Below, in pieces: positions 1 to 12,554 of a DNA stretch of 64,000 nucleotides. The DNA is taken from positions 30,410,931 to 30,474,930 of the forward strand of contig NC_090128.1 in assembly GCF_040581485.1 (NCBI RefSeq), given 5' to 3'. A model generated the notes under the pieces. It was not told the DNA's origin. It was given only the letters and a program-made list of their open reading frames with translations, and did no database searches. How positions within the stretch are numbered: the first letter of the stretch is position 1; every line of letters begins with the position of its first letter. This DNA comes from Linepithema humile. Lineage: Eukaryota > Arthropoda > Insecta > Hymenoptera > Formicidae. The position numbers and the translations under genes are program-made.

Positions 1-2141
1 TTTTGAATCGGATACATATATAATTTTTTTTATAACGGCAATCATTTCATAACAAGTCAAAATATATGAGTCATTATGTTTCTTATTAGCTGCATAAACT
101 TCAGAACAAAATCTTACACCATTATATAACATTTTTTTAAACAATGTACAATTTTCTAAATTAAAATTGTATTCTTTAACGCATATATATATTCCTCAGA
201 TGAAAATGTACATATTTCTTTTTTACCTAAAAGAACTACTCCTTCGCATCTTATAAAATGTTGCAATTTAGTTTGAATAATATTTTCACAAAATTTTATT
301 ATTGATTTTGTTGATACTAACTCATTGCACAAAATTGGTAAATCACTAAATATCAAAAACTTGCGAGCTATTTGCTTTACAACATAACGTGGACTTTGTA
401 ACAATTGCAGCAGATGACGATTCTGTCCTTCATATACAAAAGCATTATGAGTCCAAAGAGGACCCCAATTTAAAACATTTTGTGCAATGTGAGTTAAAAG
501 ATGTACATTTAATACCATTGATGTAACACCAAAATACTTGTTAAATAAGAAAACATAAGTCAAAAATAATTCGTGTGCCTTTAGCACATTTTGTTTTGTA
601 ACAGACTTTTGCAAAAGTATATTTGTAGATTTTGATAACATAGCAAGATGCTTCAAATATTTTTTTTTTAAAAACCTTTCAAGCACGGTATACAATAAAA
701 TATTAGCCAAGATCTCCATTCAGACGCTTTCCAAATATTTATTTGTGAAAGAGAACGAACAGATCGGGTGATAGAAGTCAAAGCACATATGTTAGTGAAA
801 CGTTCATCAATGGCAGATATTAAATGCTTCATAGCTATTTCATCATTTTCCATGTTTTTCCAAAAATTTTTACGAGAAGAGTCAAAAAGTAATTCTGTAA
901 GTATAAAGTAAAAGTAATCGAATCACACCCAAAAGAATACAATGCATATAATCGGGCACAAATCCAGTTATCAAATCAAAGAAATGTAATTGTAATAATA
1001 CTGTTGGCCCCTTTACGCCTTTCACATATCGTTTCCTATCATTACGTTCGTTTCGTTTTTCATATACTTTCTCGATATCTTTTATAGTAGACTCTGTTGT
1101 TCGATCAGGTGCTCTATATGTACATAAAGGGAATCTCTGCCCTTTCACTGTACGTTCAGCTTTTTGATAACAAAATGTACATGCATAATAAGAATTGATC
1201 CCAGACATATTTAACATTTTAAATCGAGCTACCAAATCAACTATAGCGCACAAAGGAATCACTTTGCTTATTACATCTTTTCCATTGTGATTCCAATGAA
1301 AGCCATAAAGAGATAATTTATTAGCTTGTTCAATAAAAGGTTGTAAAAAGACATTTTGGTTTGGATCATTTTTACCAACATACAATCCAGCAAGTAAGAT
1401 GTGTTAACTCCTTTCTTTTGGCGGCAGTTCATTTATCGTAATATAAATGGGCCATATTATTTTGCCACAAGATTTACCCATAGGAATACCATCAGTATTA
1501 AACGAGTACGAGAAATTATAAAGATGTGAAAGAATATTTCCATTATCAAAGTGTTTTCTATATTCTGCTCCATCATAGATATCTTCTAAAGCAATATCGT
1601 TAATTTTTGAACGATTAAATCTATAAGTTAGAAGGGAATCAACAATTGTTGTATTTTTAAGAAGTCTCTTGAATTGAGATTCTAAATCTATGGATAAAAA
1701 ATAATTTGAGGAGTTAACACTGATAACATTTCCACAGTTGCAATCGATAGATTCTGTTAAGTTATTCTTATTTCCATAATATTTTTCACATTCTGGACAA
1801 AAAATGTGATATTTGAAAATGTCACCTGATCGATCTATATGATTAAAATACATGTACTTGGAGCTTGGAATTGTTTCATATCCATACATTGTATTTATCA
1901 TTTTTAAAATGTCTACTTGTGCTAGCCACGATAAATTATATCTTAATCCTAGAGTCAAACACATAAGCATAACGTCTTCTGCAGTTGATTTTGTACACGG
2001 ACAAATGGTACGTTTCTGATGTGATTTTTCTTCCCAAAAATTTTGTTCTTTATTAATGCGACAAAATTGTTGACAGAAAGATGCTTCAGATTCTTCCTCT
2101 CCTCCAGAATGATTATTTGTTGAAGAACATAATTCAGATTC
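1..2141 (-). pseudogene. CACTA/EnSpm-like transposase, inverted copy 1, broken and cut by the window edge
   Basis: Main exon of a cut-and-paste transposase, read from a splice acceptor (ttttcag, exon starts at 2141) toward position 1. Visible motifs are an N-terminal CPCTKST, a zinc-ligand pair (CPEC, then CNCG), CTFCYQKAE and DYMHCILLGV. The last resembles the D-M-H signature of Transposase_21 (EnSpm/CACTA) proteins; the family assignment is mine, by motif. The reading frame is dead: an in-frame TAA at 1404-1406, a frameshift near 854-905, a homopolymer frameshift near 661-670 and another near 144-156. Except for the homopolymer change these lesions are shared with the inverted copy at 60852-63200. 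The last coding part lies beyond position 1. Upstream exons are not recognisable nearby. Confidence 0.75.
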
Positions 2142-2413
2142 CTGAAAAATTACAGAGAGGCATAAATATTTTCATATAAAATTAATATCAATTGTGAAAT
2201 ATAAAAAATAAATGTTATAAGCAAAAAAATTTTTATTTCTCTTCTAGAAATGTTACAGTTAATTTGGTTAAATGCACTAATGCAGTAAAAGCTGTATAAA
2301 TGTACAATTATAATAATAAGATTGATAATTAATTATACAAGTTATTATTTTTTTAAGAAATTTAAGTTTTACTTATTTAATAATAAATAATTAAAAAAGT
2401 AATTTGTAATATT
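1..2413 (-). repeat. Left arm of a near-identical 2.4-kb inverted repeat pair
   Basis: Positions 1-2413 are the reverse complement of 60580-62993. The coordinate sum is 62994 at the outer end and 62993 at the inner end, so one single-base indel lies between. I saw one coding difference (H/Y in the LLT-IAQNVL stretch) and one homopolymer length change. Homology stops at 2413, where this copy continues into unrelated AT-rich sequence while the other copy meets a solo LTR. Confidence 0.9.
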
Positions 2414-3172
2414 AATAATCTTGTTTTATTTATTTATGTTATTATAAATTTGTACACAATAGTACTTTAATATACGTGTGCATTAATACATTCAAAATAT
2501 TATTTTGCATATCAAGAGACACGGTAGTGTCTCGCGTCAAGTTCACGCGCAGCGCAAGACCGACCGTGTATCTTTACGCGAGCACATGAGCTGATAGGAG
2601 TCGAGATTTTCATATCTCAATAATGCGTGGACCGATCGAATTTATAATAGGCTCAATCGATAGAGCACATGCGATTTACATAATAAAAGTATCTTTACTT
2701 TTTTTGTACATGCTTTCTAAAAAAATATATTAATTGCCAAAGTTTGCCAAAGTCGAAATATGCCGAAATTTATGTAAGTCTTGGTCGTCGTCGTCGTCGT
2801 CGTCTGTTCGTCATCCTTCTCTAATATATAAGTTTTTCCTTTGTCAACTAGAAGCATCAAAATGCGACATGGTTGTCCTTTTCTACATCCCGTGAAATGT
2901 CGATTCCCGCATAAGAGCGTCTTTTTTCTTTCCTTTCTTTTTCTAAAAGATGTCTGTCCTTTTTCAACATGGCGGCGCTCAGACCTGTCAGCTCGCAGCT
3001 TTGATGATACTAATCACATTGATATAATTAATATCGGTCGTAAAATGTATATGTAACGTGTTGTGGAGACGAATAGAGATAGTGTATATCAAAATAATAG
3101 TATTCTTTATAAAAAAAATTTTTCTCGTCTTGAAGTGCAGAAGTGTAGCAACACACATGCTGACACACTCTT
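2414..3172. other. Non-coding spacer with a GTC microsatellite and a small hairpin
   Basis: No convincing gene. It holds a perfect hairpin near 2517-2534 (stem GAGACAC, loop GGTA) and a short GTC/GTCGTC repeat near 2786-2805. The 71-residue open frame at 2841-3056 has no recognisable motif and is probably chance. Confidence 0.5.
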
Positions 3173-3199
3173 AAAAGGAACGTTCACAACTCAGCTAGC

Positions 3200-3345
3200 A
3201 AGCTCACGTGATAATGACGTGACTTTTTGATTCGCAATTACGTCAATTATGACATAAAAGTAACGTGATTCTAACGTACATATCACGTGATTATGTCACA
3301 TCTTATTGACGTCATTTTATTACGTCAGGTAGACGTGAATATAAC
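3200..3345. repeat. Subterminal ACGT-motif array, left end of transposon B
   Basis: About nine copies of CACGTGA, TGACGTGA, TTACGTCA, TGACGTCA and close variants within 150 bp of the terminal inverted repeat. The cores are palindromic or near-palindromic. In plant CACTA elements such arrays bind the element's own regulatory protein; that function is an inference here. Confidence 0.65.
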
Positions 3346-3577
3346 TAAAAAAGTATCAACAAAAGATCTCTACATGACGCATTAGAGATGTTATTGTAAA
3401 TTTAAAAGGAAAATAAAATACATTAAATAAAGAACAATTGTATCAATGTATTTAAAAACAATAAAATTACAAATGTCCGAACTAATAATGTTTTTTAATG
3501 CTGTAATGAAACAAAGTTTATCGAAAATGCTGCTACAAAAGTTTACAATAATGTAACATATGCTTATAACAAACTAT

Positions 3578-5647
3578 CTATAATGTATGTAAAATAGGAA
3601 ATGAAAGATAACAATTATTATATGGAAAAACAAAAGTTTTGCAATGCACATTTGTTATTGGCCAAAGTTCTAAATCACCAGATATATCATCAATTTTAAA
3701 AATATTCAAGTTATCTGAATTAAAAGGATAAGTATACAGCGAACTATATGAACAAAATTTTTTACCAATAATTGAAGTAGTGCCATCTTTGTGTGTTACA
3801 AAGTTATGTATCTGTATAACTTTACTATTAATTATACAATAGCAATCAGCCTGAGAGAAACTATAAATTGACAATATATAATTATTAAAATTAATTTTTT
3901 TGTATTGTTTGCAAAATGATATTAATGGGATTGTCGGTCCGTGACAATGCTCAAACAAATGACTTGCAGGTAAGTTTTCATTTATATTTGAAACAAAATT
4001 CGCTTCATGTAACCTTTTACAAAGCTGGGTTAATGGTTGTTTTGCAGACTTAATAAGACGCTTCAGCTTTCCTAAACAATTTTCAAAAGGAAAAGCTGCG
4101 AAATTATCCAAGGGTCCATACACTGCGACATCTGCTGGTAAATGAATTAAGCAATGAACATTATAAATTAAAAATTCCAAACCATACAGATGTTCACTGT
4201 GTTCAACAAATATTCTTAAAAGTTGCGAAGCTATCTTACAACCCAATACCGATATATGTCGCTTTGAACATAAAATTACAATGGCTGTATGTAATAATAA
4301 AAAATGTTTGTACACAGCTTTATCAACAACATTGCACAACAGAACTGGTCCCAAATATAAAAGAAAAATCCGAAATTCTGTAGCTTTAAACCGAGCTAGT
4401 TCTCTTAAAGGTCTTGGTTTTCTATTTATTTCTTTAGGAATGAAATTACTCAAAGCGGTCATATTATCAGAAAGAGTTTGTACCACATTCGCAGACAATC
4501 TAACTTTCAAATTTCCATTAATCCAACATTGCAAAAGCTTACGAGTCACACCTAAGCAGACATTGTGCATATAATCGATTGGGAAAGAAGTCACAAGTCC
4601 AATGTTAAGCTGAAGTAAAGGAGAGTCACCTACATGGTGATCCTCATCTTGTTTTGATTTAAAGGTATCATCATTTCTAAGATCGGCGTTAACATTTCGA
4701 AATATCACTCTTCCATTAAAATAGTTCCCCGATACAATACATTTTTCACACGAGGAGTAACCCCCGTGTGATTTAATGCATTTTAGGTATGAACGTGCAG
4801 GAGCATCACATACAAAAGAATGAACTGTAACTCTGTAATGAATATTATTGAAATCAAAACCGTTTTTAAGCAGTAAAGAAAGCTCTTCTATAAACTCCTT
4901 TAAAAAACTAGCTAATGGCTTCGGCTTTGATGTTCCACAAAAAACACCAATAGGAAAAGGAGTTTTATTGTCTGAATTTTGAATAAGCCCTAAAATTGGC
5001 CACAACTGGGTATTGGCACTCTTAAATAATGGCAACCCATCAACATTAAAAGTTAAATTAATAACTGCATCCGAAAATTTTAGATTACGCGTTAAATGTT
5101 GTTCAATGGCACTTTGAAGTCCCATATACACAAATTCTCCTGTTTCCATCATTTTCACATTGATTTTTGAAGGAGTTTTTAGCAGAGTTCTCACATCAAG
5201 AGGCAACTCAGGATGAAAAGGTACTAAAATTTGCAGCAATGAAATAATGGCCACATGTGGAATATTCACGTTTGATACAGTCTATTTTCTTAAAGAATCC
5301 CGCAAAGAATTGGTAGAAGATTTTTCAAATGTTGAAAAATTATTATCCATTTCTTGTTCAAAATCAGCACATTTAAAATTGACAAAATCAAAATCAGAAT
5401 TATCCAAATCAGAAAAATTGTTACTACTTTTGTTTGTATTACTAATAATATCTGATAAACCGTCATCACTTGAAAATGTATGAGAAGTTCCAGCACTAAT
5501 TTGTTCATTTGTTACTCGTATAGATTGATCAATTAAAGGTAGTTTTACTTTAGTTTTAGTAGCCTTAGACCTAACAATTTTATTAATATCATTTGCAACT
5601 CTTCGGTACAGTTGTCTTTTACTAATAAAAACTTTACGTTTAGACAT
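3578..5647 (-). pseudogene. CACTA/EnSpm-like transposase of element B, one in-frame stop
   Basis: A single-exon transposase of about 690 codons starting with ATG at 5647. An acidic, Ser-rich N-terminal third (5647-5282) is followed by a TAG at 5282-5284, after which the same frame continues without interruption to 3578. The catalytic-type region shows CDAPARSYLKC, a CEKC knuckle, DEDHH and FPIDYMHNVCLGVTRKLL, the last being the D-M-H block of Transposase_21-like enzymes. These motifs match the transposase at 55054-56888 closely in order and spacing. Except for the stop, no frameshift is seen, so inactivation looks recent, unless the stop is read through or polymorphic. Its start lies 82 bp downstream of the accessory gene's stop, on the same strand. 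Confidence 0.75.
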
Positions 5648-5728
5648 TTTGGTATCTCAATATAATAACAAAACAATAAAATTAAAATAAATTTTAAAAA
5701 ATCAAACCTTTAGAATGCTATTAAATTT

Positions 5729-6887
5729 TTATCTAGCATTTCTCTTTCTTTCTAGAGACAAACGTTGGGGAGAATGTTTTAACCATATCTTGATGTTGTC
5801 GTTGATGTTACTTTCAGGAGTGTTTGGTGACGAAAATTGCACTGCACCTAAAAATTATCACTTTGTAAACACCATCGTCGCCATTATATAATTAATTTAA
5901 AATTATACATATAAGTAAAAATTTTGCAATAAGGTGAACTGTTGTAATAAATATTCCTAATAATAATAATTTAAAAATTTTCTTATAATTATTTTTATAT
6001 TATTGCTGAGATTTGTCAGTAAAACAATCAATCAATTCAATTCTTTTCTTAAAGTCTTCTTATAGATTCCGTTTTACTATTAGTTTTAATAAATTTTACT
6101 TTAGTCCTAATAAATATAAATAAAAACAAATGAGAAACTTACGTATTATCAATCTATGTAACCGTAATGCAGAAAATGATTTCTTCCCATTTCTTGTACC
6201 AAAAAAACTATATTTTATGGCGACTTCGTTCGAGAAAATTTTGCGAAGAATGGTATTGATTTTGGTCGTTAGGTTGTGTCCTCCCAGAGTAGATAAATAT
6301 AAGCTCTGTAAAAAAATGTTTTAGTAATAGAACAAAACAATATTCTGGAAATAATTATAAAAATAATTACTAGAGTAGAAAGATTGGCATCGTCTATTAG
6401 ATGTTCTTCAATTCTAATAACATCTTCCAAACTTTTAATCGGTAGACTAACAGGCAATTCTGGGAGCTCATAGATAGCAGATTCAAGCAGTCCTTGTTTA
6501 TTTTTTAAAGATTTGATAATTTCTTCACCTTGTTTTAAAATTTGGTCATTTTGTCGTTTGACGTATGTGATTAATTTTAATATAATTTTGTTGTTGATAT
6601 TTGTAGTTTCTGTAAAAATCGTAAAAAATGTAATTGTAATTAATCGTAAAAAACAGACACTACTTTACTTAAACAGAAGAAAACACGTACCATTAGTCAA
6701 CACGTCTTCAGTTTCAAAACAAGAATTGTCATGATAGTAAGACCTAGATTGTCTTGGAGTTGAAGGTATTCTTATTCCTATAAAAAAAATTTTGTAAATG
6801 TAAAAAAATGTTTTTTTTAGAGAGAGTGTAAGCTCAGTTCACGTGCTTAGGGTTGCGTAAATTAATTAAAAATATTATAATTTTTTT

Positions 6888-6935
<48 letters not shown>

Positions 6936-7157
6936 TGTGTGTGTGAAAGTAATTAAAAGCAATTTTTCGTAAAATTTCTAGCTAAACGCAATGGTTACAT
7001 ATGTTATATAAATGTAATATTGCAATTTCGAGATAATTTTAGTCGAAAGTACTTACTAAATGAGCTATTTTGATAAATTTTTTCAGATTTTTAAATCAAA
7101 TTACGGAGGTATATAATAGCAGAACAAAAAGACTGTGACGGATGGACACATACGCGC

Positions 7158-7198
<41 letters not shown>

Positions 7199-8760
7199 AA
7201 AATTAGATGAGTTTCCTATAGTTATTAAACATATGGTAAGTGTATGAGAAATTTAAACCCACTATTATCACAGTTGCCACGGTAATTAAGCTCAGACAGT
7301 AATCTTCGAGGAGTAGGTGTGCTTTTTACTTTTGTTACTAGAAAAAATAAAATAAGGCAAAATAAAACTATTAATTACACTAAAGAAGGCATTATTACAA
7401 AAAATTCAAACCTCTACTATCATTACAGTTGTTCTCCGCTTCTTCAAAAAGATTACGCTCCAAGAATTCTCCACTATCTAGGTAAACATAAAACATAAAA
7501 AATTGTGGGTATTAATAACATTTATACATGTGGATATTAATTATGAGTATTAATAAATTTAGTACATATTAGTAAACCTACCAGACATAAAAATCTCTTG
7601 TTGTACCAGAGGTTGCACAGGCGGAGGATGTGCAAGAATTGCTGACGACTTCTTCGTTTTTAAATAATTATTATTTTCCTCTTCCTCTTCACTACTACTT
7701 TGAAGTCGTTTCGGACATTTTCTTTTTCGTTTTAAAGTTACTTGATTTTCTTCTATTTCACTGCCTATGTCAGACGTAAGCTGCAATTTTCTAATTTTGG
7801 TATTGGCCTTAATTAAGTCATCTAAAAAAAATACATGCACTAAAAATCAATGTTAAAGCAATGGATAGATAGATAGTTAATAATATGCCGACTTAATACA
7901 GCTAGTATATAAATATTTACAAATTAATGTATATAATCTCTATGTATACATAAAATTTAAGATAAGTTATCGCTACATTCTACATACAAAGGCCAGCTAA
8001 TTAATATAAAATATAAATGCCATGTATGTACATATTTAGACAAATAATCAACTAACTTGCAGTAATTTTCGTGATAAATATTATATATGTGCAATATATA
8101 TATGTGTAAATATATGAATAGAGTAGATGTAATTTTACATTCTGCATATACAGCCAACGTATATATTTTAGCTACATACTAGTACACATCTAATAGATGT
8201 CTATATATTTCAAACAATAAAAATAATAAATAGATGATTAGTGTTTATGTTAAATCTCATTTATAATTACAAATTAAAAATATATTAGAATATATATCAA
8301 TCAACTATATTAAATTTTTAAGTTGTTTGAAATAGCACAGTTGATAGTCTATAGGTATGTTGTATATGAAAGTATTTAAACAAGACAGCACACATGTTCA
8401 GATTCAAAAGAATATCCAAAGAGATGTCCTGTCGTCCCAAAAATGTTCTCGCGATACTCTCTGAACATCTTTTGGATGCTATACTGTCTGGGAAGTAAGG
8501 TTATATGAACAAAAAAAATAATAATTAGGTATAAAAGCGTACTAACCTGTTTCAAAAAATACTCTTTTGATTTTATACAGTTGCCACTGGTCACCTGGTT
8601 GCTCACCCTTTTTCAAACACTTGTCAAATAAATGCTGCTGCTTAATGTGTCGTGGCCAAAATGATTCTTTTTTAAGCGGTGTTAACCATGATTTGTGCAC
8701 AATGCCAAGACCACCTCCACCTTCTTCGTCTGATAAAAATTCTACGCCGATTAAAGCCAT
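5729..8760 (-). CDS. DUF4806-type accessory protein of transposon B, 8 exons, open
   Basis: Eight exons join in frame into 400 residues: 8547-8760, 7582-7821, 7412-7477, 7263-7337, 6691-6777, 6371-6609, 6143-6305 and 5729-5847. All junctions are GT-AG, mostly phase 1, and the exon sum is a multiple of three. The N-terminus (MALIGVEFLSDEEGG...) includes a WPRHIKQQ-like motif shared in type with the exon at 57254-57455. A Lys-rich, acidic middle (KRKRKCPKRLQSSSEEEEE) could be a nuclear signal. The C-terminal part (about 277-390) reads LPIKSLEDVIRIEEHL, then LGGHNL, then IKIWLKHSPQR, the layout of DUF4806. The role is unknown; DNA binding to the subterminal array is a hypothesis. There are no stops or frameshifts, in contrast to the neighbouring transposase. 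Confidence 0.75.
6891..6945. repeat. (GT)n microsatellite
   Basis: Almost pure GT dinucleotides with a short GA interruption, inside an intron of the DUF4806 gene. A (GA)n run lies at 7160-7196 in another intron. Confidence 0.9.
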
Positions 8761-9727
8761 TATAATAATTATGGACTTGTTGCAAATAATTGCAAACTAA
8801 TCTATTGAAACAATTATAATCAAAATTAATATTTTATTTGTTTCTTTATTCTCAAATTTCTTGCCGGTGGGCGCAAAAATGGCGCATTACTTACATGAAA
8901 TCAGTCGAAGATAAAGCACAATAGTTCAAGCAACACACTGTACAATATGTTTATACTCACTATTAAAATGGAAATCAAATTAACTGCCACATGCACGCGT
9001 GTTTGAGTCTGACCTCACCTTATTATATCGTATAGTGATCGTGCAGTGATGCAAACTCGCTGATCGAAACCGCTGATATAGGAGAGGTGCGCAGACAAAC
9101 GAAAATCGCCTACATCACGCTTCCGCGTGCGCACACGGTACACGGTAACGACTTTGCATTATGACACACAAGTAGTAATATATACATATAATAATAAGTA
9201 TTATAATATTAAAAAACACAAAATTTTCCTAAGAGGTAATAGATTAAACATGCCGAAAAAATCGAATTATACATATATATATATATATAATATATCGACG
9301 TAAATAATATAGTTATTTCATTAATTTTTTAAATAAAAAATAAAAAAATGTAAAAAAATGATTTTATTATGTTAAGAAACGAAATGCTGTAGATTGCGAT
9401 TCAAACTTAAAAATTTTATTAAAATAAAAATTTATATATAACTACAATAATAATAAAAATTATTCAGTGTCTAATAATAATAATAATAATAAAAACTTTA
9501 GATTATTACAATAAACTGCAGTCATATATCATTATTTAATTATTATATATGTCATTATATACATATAATCATAAACAAATTAATTATATAAAAGAGCAAC
9601 AATTTATCAATTATAGGTAGATACTTTTATATACTTACCTATAAATAGTGTACTTACATTAAATATATTATATTATTTTAAAAAACAATAAATAATATAT
9701 AAAGATTTAACACAATAATAAGATCGT
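8761..9727. other. 5' region of the DUF4806 gene within transposon B
   Basis: No further coding exon is convincing. The first 400 bases upstream of the ATG are GC-richer (8850-9150) and may hold the promoter. The rest is AT-rich with short TA and AAT runs. Confidence 0.4.
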
Positions 9728-9945
9728 TCATAGGACGTCATTTAAATGTTATATTGACATCATATTATAATAATAATTTAGTCATATATATGTCGTCAAT
9801 GTAACATCTAGATGACGTCATATCGACGACGTCAACTTTTGGTACTGTAGGTGACGTCAAAATAACGTACCAATTATGTCACTTGACGTCATTGTCATCA
9901 AAATCACTTCATAATCACGTTATTATCACGTGAGCTTGCTAGCTG
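9728..9945. repeat. Subterminal ACGT-motif array, right end of transposon B
   Basis: Repeated GACGTCA, GATGACGTCA, GACGACGTCA, CTTGACGTCA, ATCACGTTA and ATCACGTGA leading into the terminal inverted repeat. This mirrors the array at 3200-3345. Confidence 0.65.
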
Positions 9946-11822
9946 GGAAGTGTCCCCTCCCGATTTGATTCTCCTTGAAATATGTTGTAAAACATACAAT
10001 TTGAGAAGACACGTATTTTTTTATAGCGGCCCTAACTCAAATTTAAAGGGTGAAACACCCTTTTGAAAAAAAACGAGTTTTTTCTTTGTGTGTAACTATC
10101 GCCAAAACCGTAGGAGATATAAAAAAATGTTTCAAGTAGAAGTTGTATGGCTTGTAATGGGCTTTATAACTGTGTAGTTGAATTTTCAAAAAATGTAATT
10201 TTTTTTTAATTTACTCTTACCCCTTGGTATTATTTTTTCGAATTTCAAAATTTTTGTAATGACAAAAGTTGTAGCATTTTTTACGCTGATTTTAACCATA
10301 TATGATTTTATTATGTTCCGAAATCGCATCTTTCAAAAATAAGTCATCAGTATCATATTATATGCGTCGCGCTGCATGACGCATTGTTTATACCGCACTT
10401 GTGTTGCGCAATAGTCGTTAAATAAATATAAAAATGACATGTTATCACATATTTAAGGAAGAAAAGTTAACTAAAATTGTTGCTAAAGCATCCCTTCCAC
10501 ATTACACTCTTATAGATAATCGCTGCATTTCGTATGCAGCGCGTTGTCATATACAAGTTAGCTATCAGCGCATATTACACTTTGAAGTTTTGCTTGCAGT
10601 GACCACGGGAAAATAATTTATGAAACGAAAACAGTGAATGAATCAATCTATTCAACATATATCCACCCTGACTCTATTTTCTTGGCCCGACTTGACTGAC
10701 AATGAATAAAATTCTGTACATACTCTTTTTCAATAATTTTAATATACTGCGATATATTCTACATACTATTACATTCTATTAAATTATTACGATTTTTTTA
10801 AACTATGGTATATAAAATCTTGAAATATAAAATGTATAATATAAGTATAATTATAATATATTGATACAATAAATAAGCTTTTATATATATATATAAGCTT
10901 ATTTATATATATTATAATTATACTTATAATATACATTTTATATACCATAGTTTAAAAAAATCGTAGTAATTTAGTGGAATGTAATAGCATGTAGAATCAC
11001 AGTATATTAAAATTATTGAAAAAGAGTAAACTGTACAGAATTTTATATTTTATTTCATTCTCAGTCAAGTCGGGCCAAGAAGGTAGAGTTAGGGTAGATA
11101 TATGTTGAATAGATTGGATTCATTCACTGTTTTCGTTTCATAAATTATTTTCCCGTGGTCACTGCAAGCAAAACTTCAAAGTGTAATATGCGCTGATAGC
11201 TAACTTGCATATAACAACGCGCTGCGCACGAAATGCAGCGATTATTTATAAGAGTATAATGTGAAAGAGATGCTTTAGCAACAATTTTAGTTAACTTTTC
11301 TTTCTCAAATATATAATAACATGTCATTTTTATATTTATTTTGCGACTATGCACAACACAAGTGCGGTATAAACAGTCATGCAGCGCGACGCATATAATG
11401 TGATACTGATGACTCATTTTTGAAAGATGTGATTTCGAAACATAATAAAATCATATATGGTTGAATTCAGCGTAAAAAATGCTACAACTTTTGTCATTAC
11501 AAAAATTTTGAAATTTGAAAAAATAATAACAAGGGGTGGGGGTAAATTAAAAAAAATTTCATTTTTTGAAAATTTAACTACACAGTTATAAAGTCCATTA
11601 CAAGCCATACAACTTCTATTTGAAATATTTTTTTATCTCCTACGGTTTTGGCGATAGTTACACACAAAGAAAAAAACCGTTTTTTTTCAAAGGAGTGTTT
11701 GATCCCTTAAATTTGAGTTAGGGCCGCTATAAAAAAATACGTGTCTCCTCAAATTGTATGTTTTACAACATATTTCAAGGAGAATCAAATCGGGGGAGGG
11801 GACACTTGTGAACGTTCCCTTG
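9946..11822. repeat. Palindromic body of the foldback element
   Basis: Left arm 9946-10880 and right arm 10895-11822 are inverted copies. For example, gtaactatcgcc at 10092 pairs with the complementary run near 11661. The innermost loop is aataagctt - (TA)n - aagcttatt around 10887. Small open frames in both arms are mirror images of each other and show no protein motif. Confidence 0.85.
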
Positions 11823-12041
11823 TTAGTATTCTGTAGTTAGTGGACAGAAAGTGTACTTTGTGCACATTGGTAAAATCGGCAGGTATGTAATGTTTATAGA
11901 GAAGAAATGTCTAACACTTGGATTGAAGCTGACGATACGTTAATTAAAAAAAGTCAATGGCCTAGAGGTGCTAAAGATGTTTTTGTCATTCTTACAGAAA
12001 TTTGATCAAAAGTAATCTGTTTTTATATATTACATTATTAC
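11823..12041. other. Short non-coding remnant between foldback element and transposase exons
   Basis: Should contain the next transposase exon of the gene at 12042-12554 if that gene were whole, but none is recognisable. The gene appears truncated here. Confidence 0.35.
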
Positions 12042-12554
12042 CTTATCCATCACATTCACAAGAATTTCTTCAGAACTGTGGATGCTGTTAAGGCAAGTAT
12101 CATTTTCATTTAACATATCATCATCATGTTCACTAAAAATAATGACATCTTCACTTGACATAATATCATTTTCACTTAACATAATTTTATCATTATTTTC
12201 ACTTGACATAATTTCATCATCATGTTCTATATGTTCCTGAAATAAAAGAAACAGATAATAATTAATATTCTTTTTTTACAAAAAAGTTTTTACAAAACTT
12301 AGAGTTTTGGTAGAATGACTGACTTATCAGTTTAAGTGGAAAAAAATATTATTAGTTTATTGCTTTTGTAAAAACTTTTTTATGTGAAAAAAATATATCA
12401 AAACAAATTCTTTTTTAAAGAAATATATATACTTCAAATTACTTGAAATATTATACTTAACCTGCACAACAGTCTTGGTAGTCCGATTTTTCTGTCGATA
12501 TGCAGTACTACGAGGAATAGGAACATCTTTGAAAAGATACTGCTTGTACTTCAT
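12042..12554 (-). pseudogene. 5' exons of a CACTA-like transposase, truncated
   Basis: Two exons can be read: 12462-12554 (ATG at 12554, 31 codons, rich in basic and aromatic residues, donor CAG|gttaag) and 12042-12236 (65 codons, donor AAG|gtaata). Exon 2 is acidic with an internal tandem repeat of SENDIMSSED-like units, comparable to the acidic N-terminal part of transposase B. The catalytic part is missing: the foldback element begins about 220 bp downstream. It lies head-to-head with the BEN gene at 12956. Assignment to a transposase is by layout and composition and is less sure than for the other copies. Confidence 0.45.

Larger units (their letters stand above)
3192..9945 (-). mobile_element. 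CACTA/EnSpm-like DNA transposon 'B' with transposase and DUF4806 accessory gene
   Basis: Terminal inverted repeats CAGCTAGCAAGCTCACGTGA at 3192 and its reverse complement ending at 9945, extending to about 32 bp with few mismatches. Inside each end lies an array of ACGT-core motifs (3200-3345 and 9728-9945), as expected for the subterminal repeats of CACTA elements. Between them, both on the minus strand, lie a transposase (5647->3578) and an eight-exon accessory gene (8760->5729). It sits inside the left end of the foldback element. A clean 3-bp target duplication could not be read, because the flanking bases (aact / ggaagt) are imperfect. Confidence 0.7.
3173..11822. mobile_element. Large foldback (palindromic) element, split by a nested transposon
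   Basis: The right terminus reads AAGGGAACGTTCAC (reverse complement, ending near 11822) and the left terminus AAAAGGAACGTTCACAA (from 3173). Behind the left terminus a CACTA-like transposon (3192-9945) is inserted. The foldback then resumes at about 9946 with gaagtgtcccctccc, matching ggggaggggacactt at the other end. The two arms (about 9946-10880 and 10895-11822) are inverted repeats of about 930 bp with their centre at 10887. No protein of its own is evident, so it is probably a non-autonomous foldback element. The target duplication is not clear. Confidence 0.7.

Noticed and set aside
10434..11417. Two similar short ORFs (10434-10616 plus, 11145-11417 minus) as a duplicated gene
   Set aside because: They are mirror images in the two arms of a palindrome and have no protein motif or codon signal.
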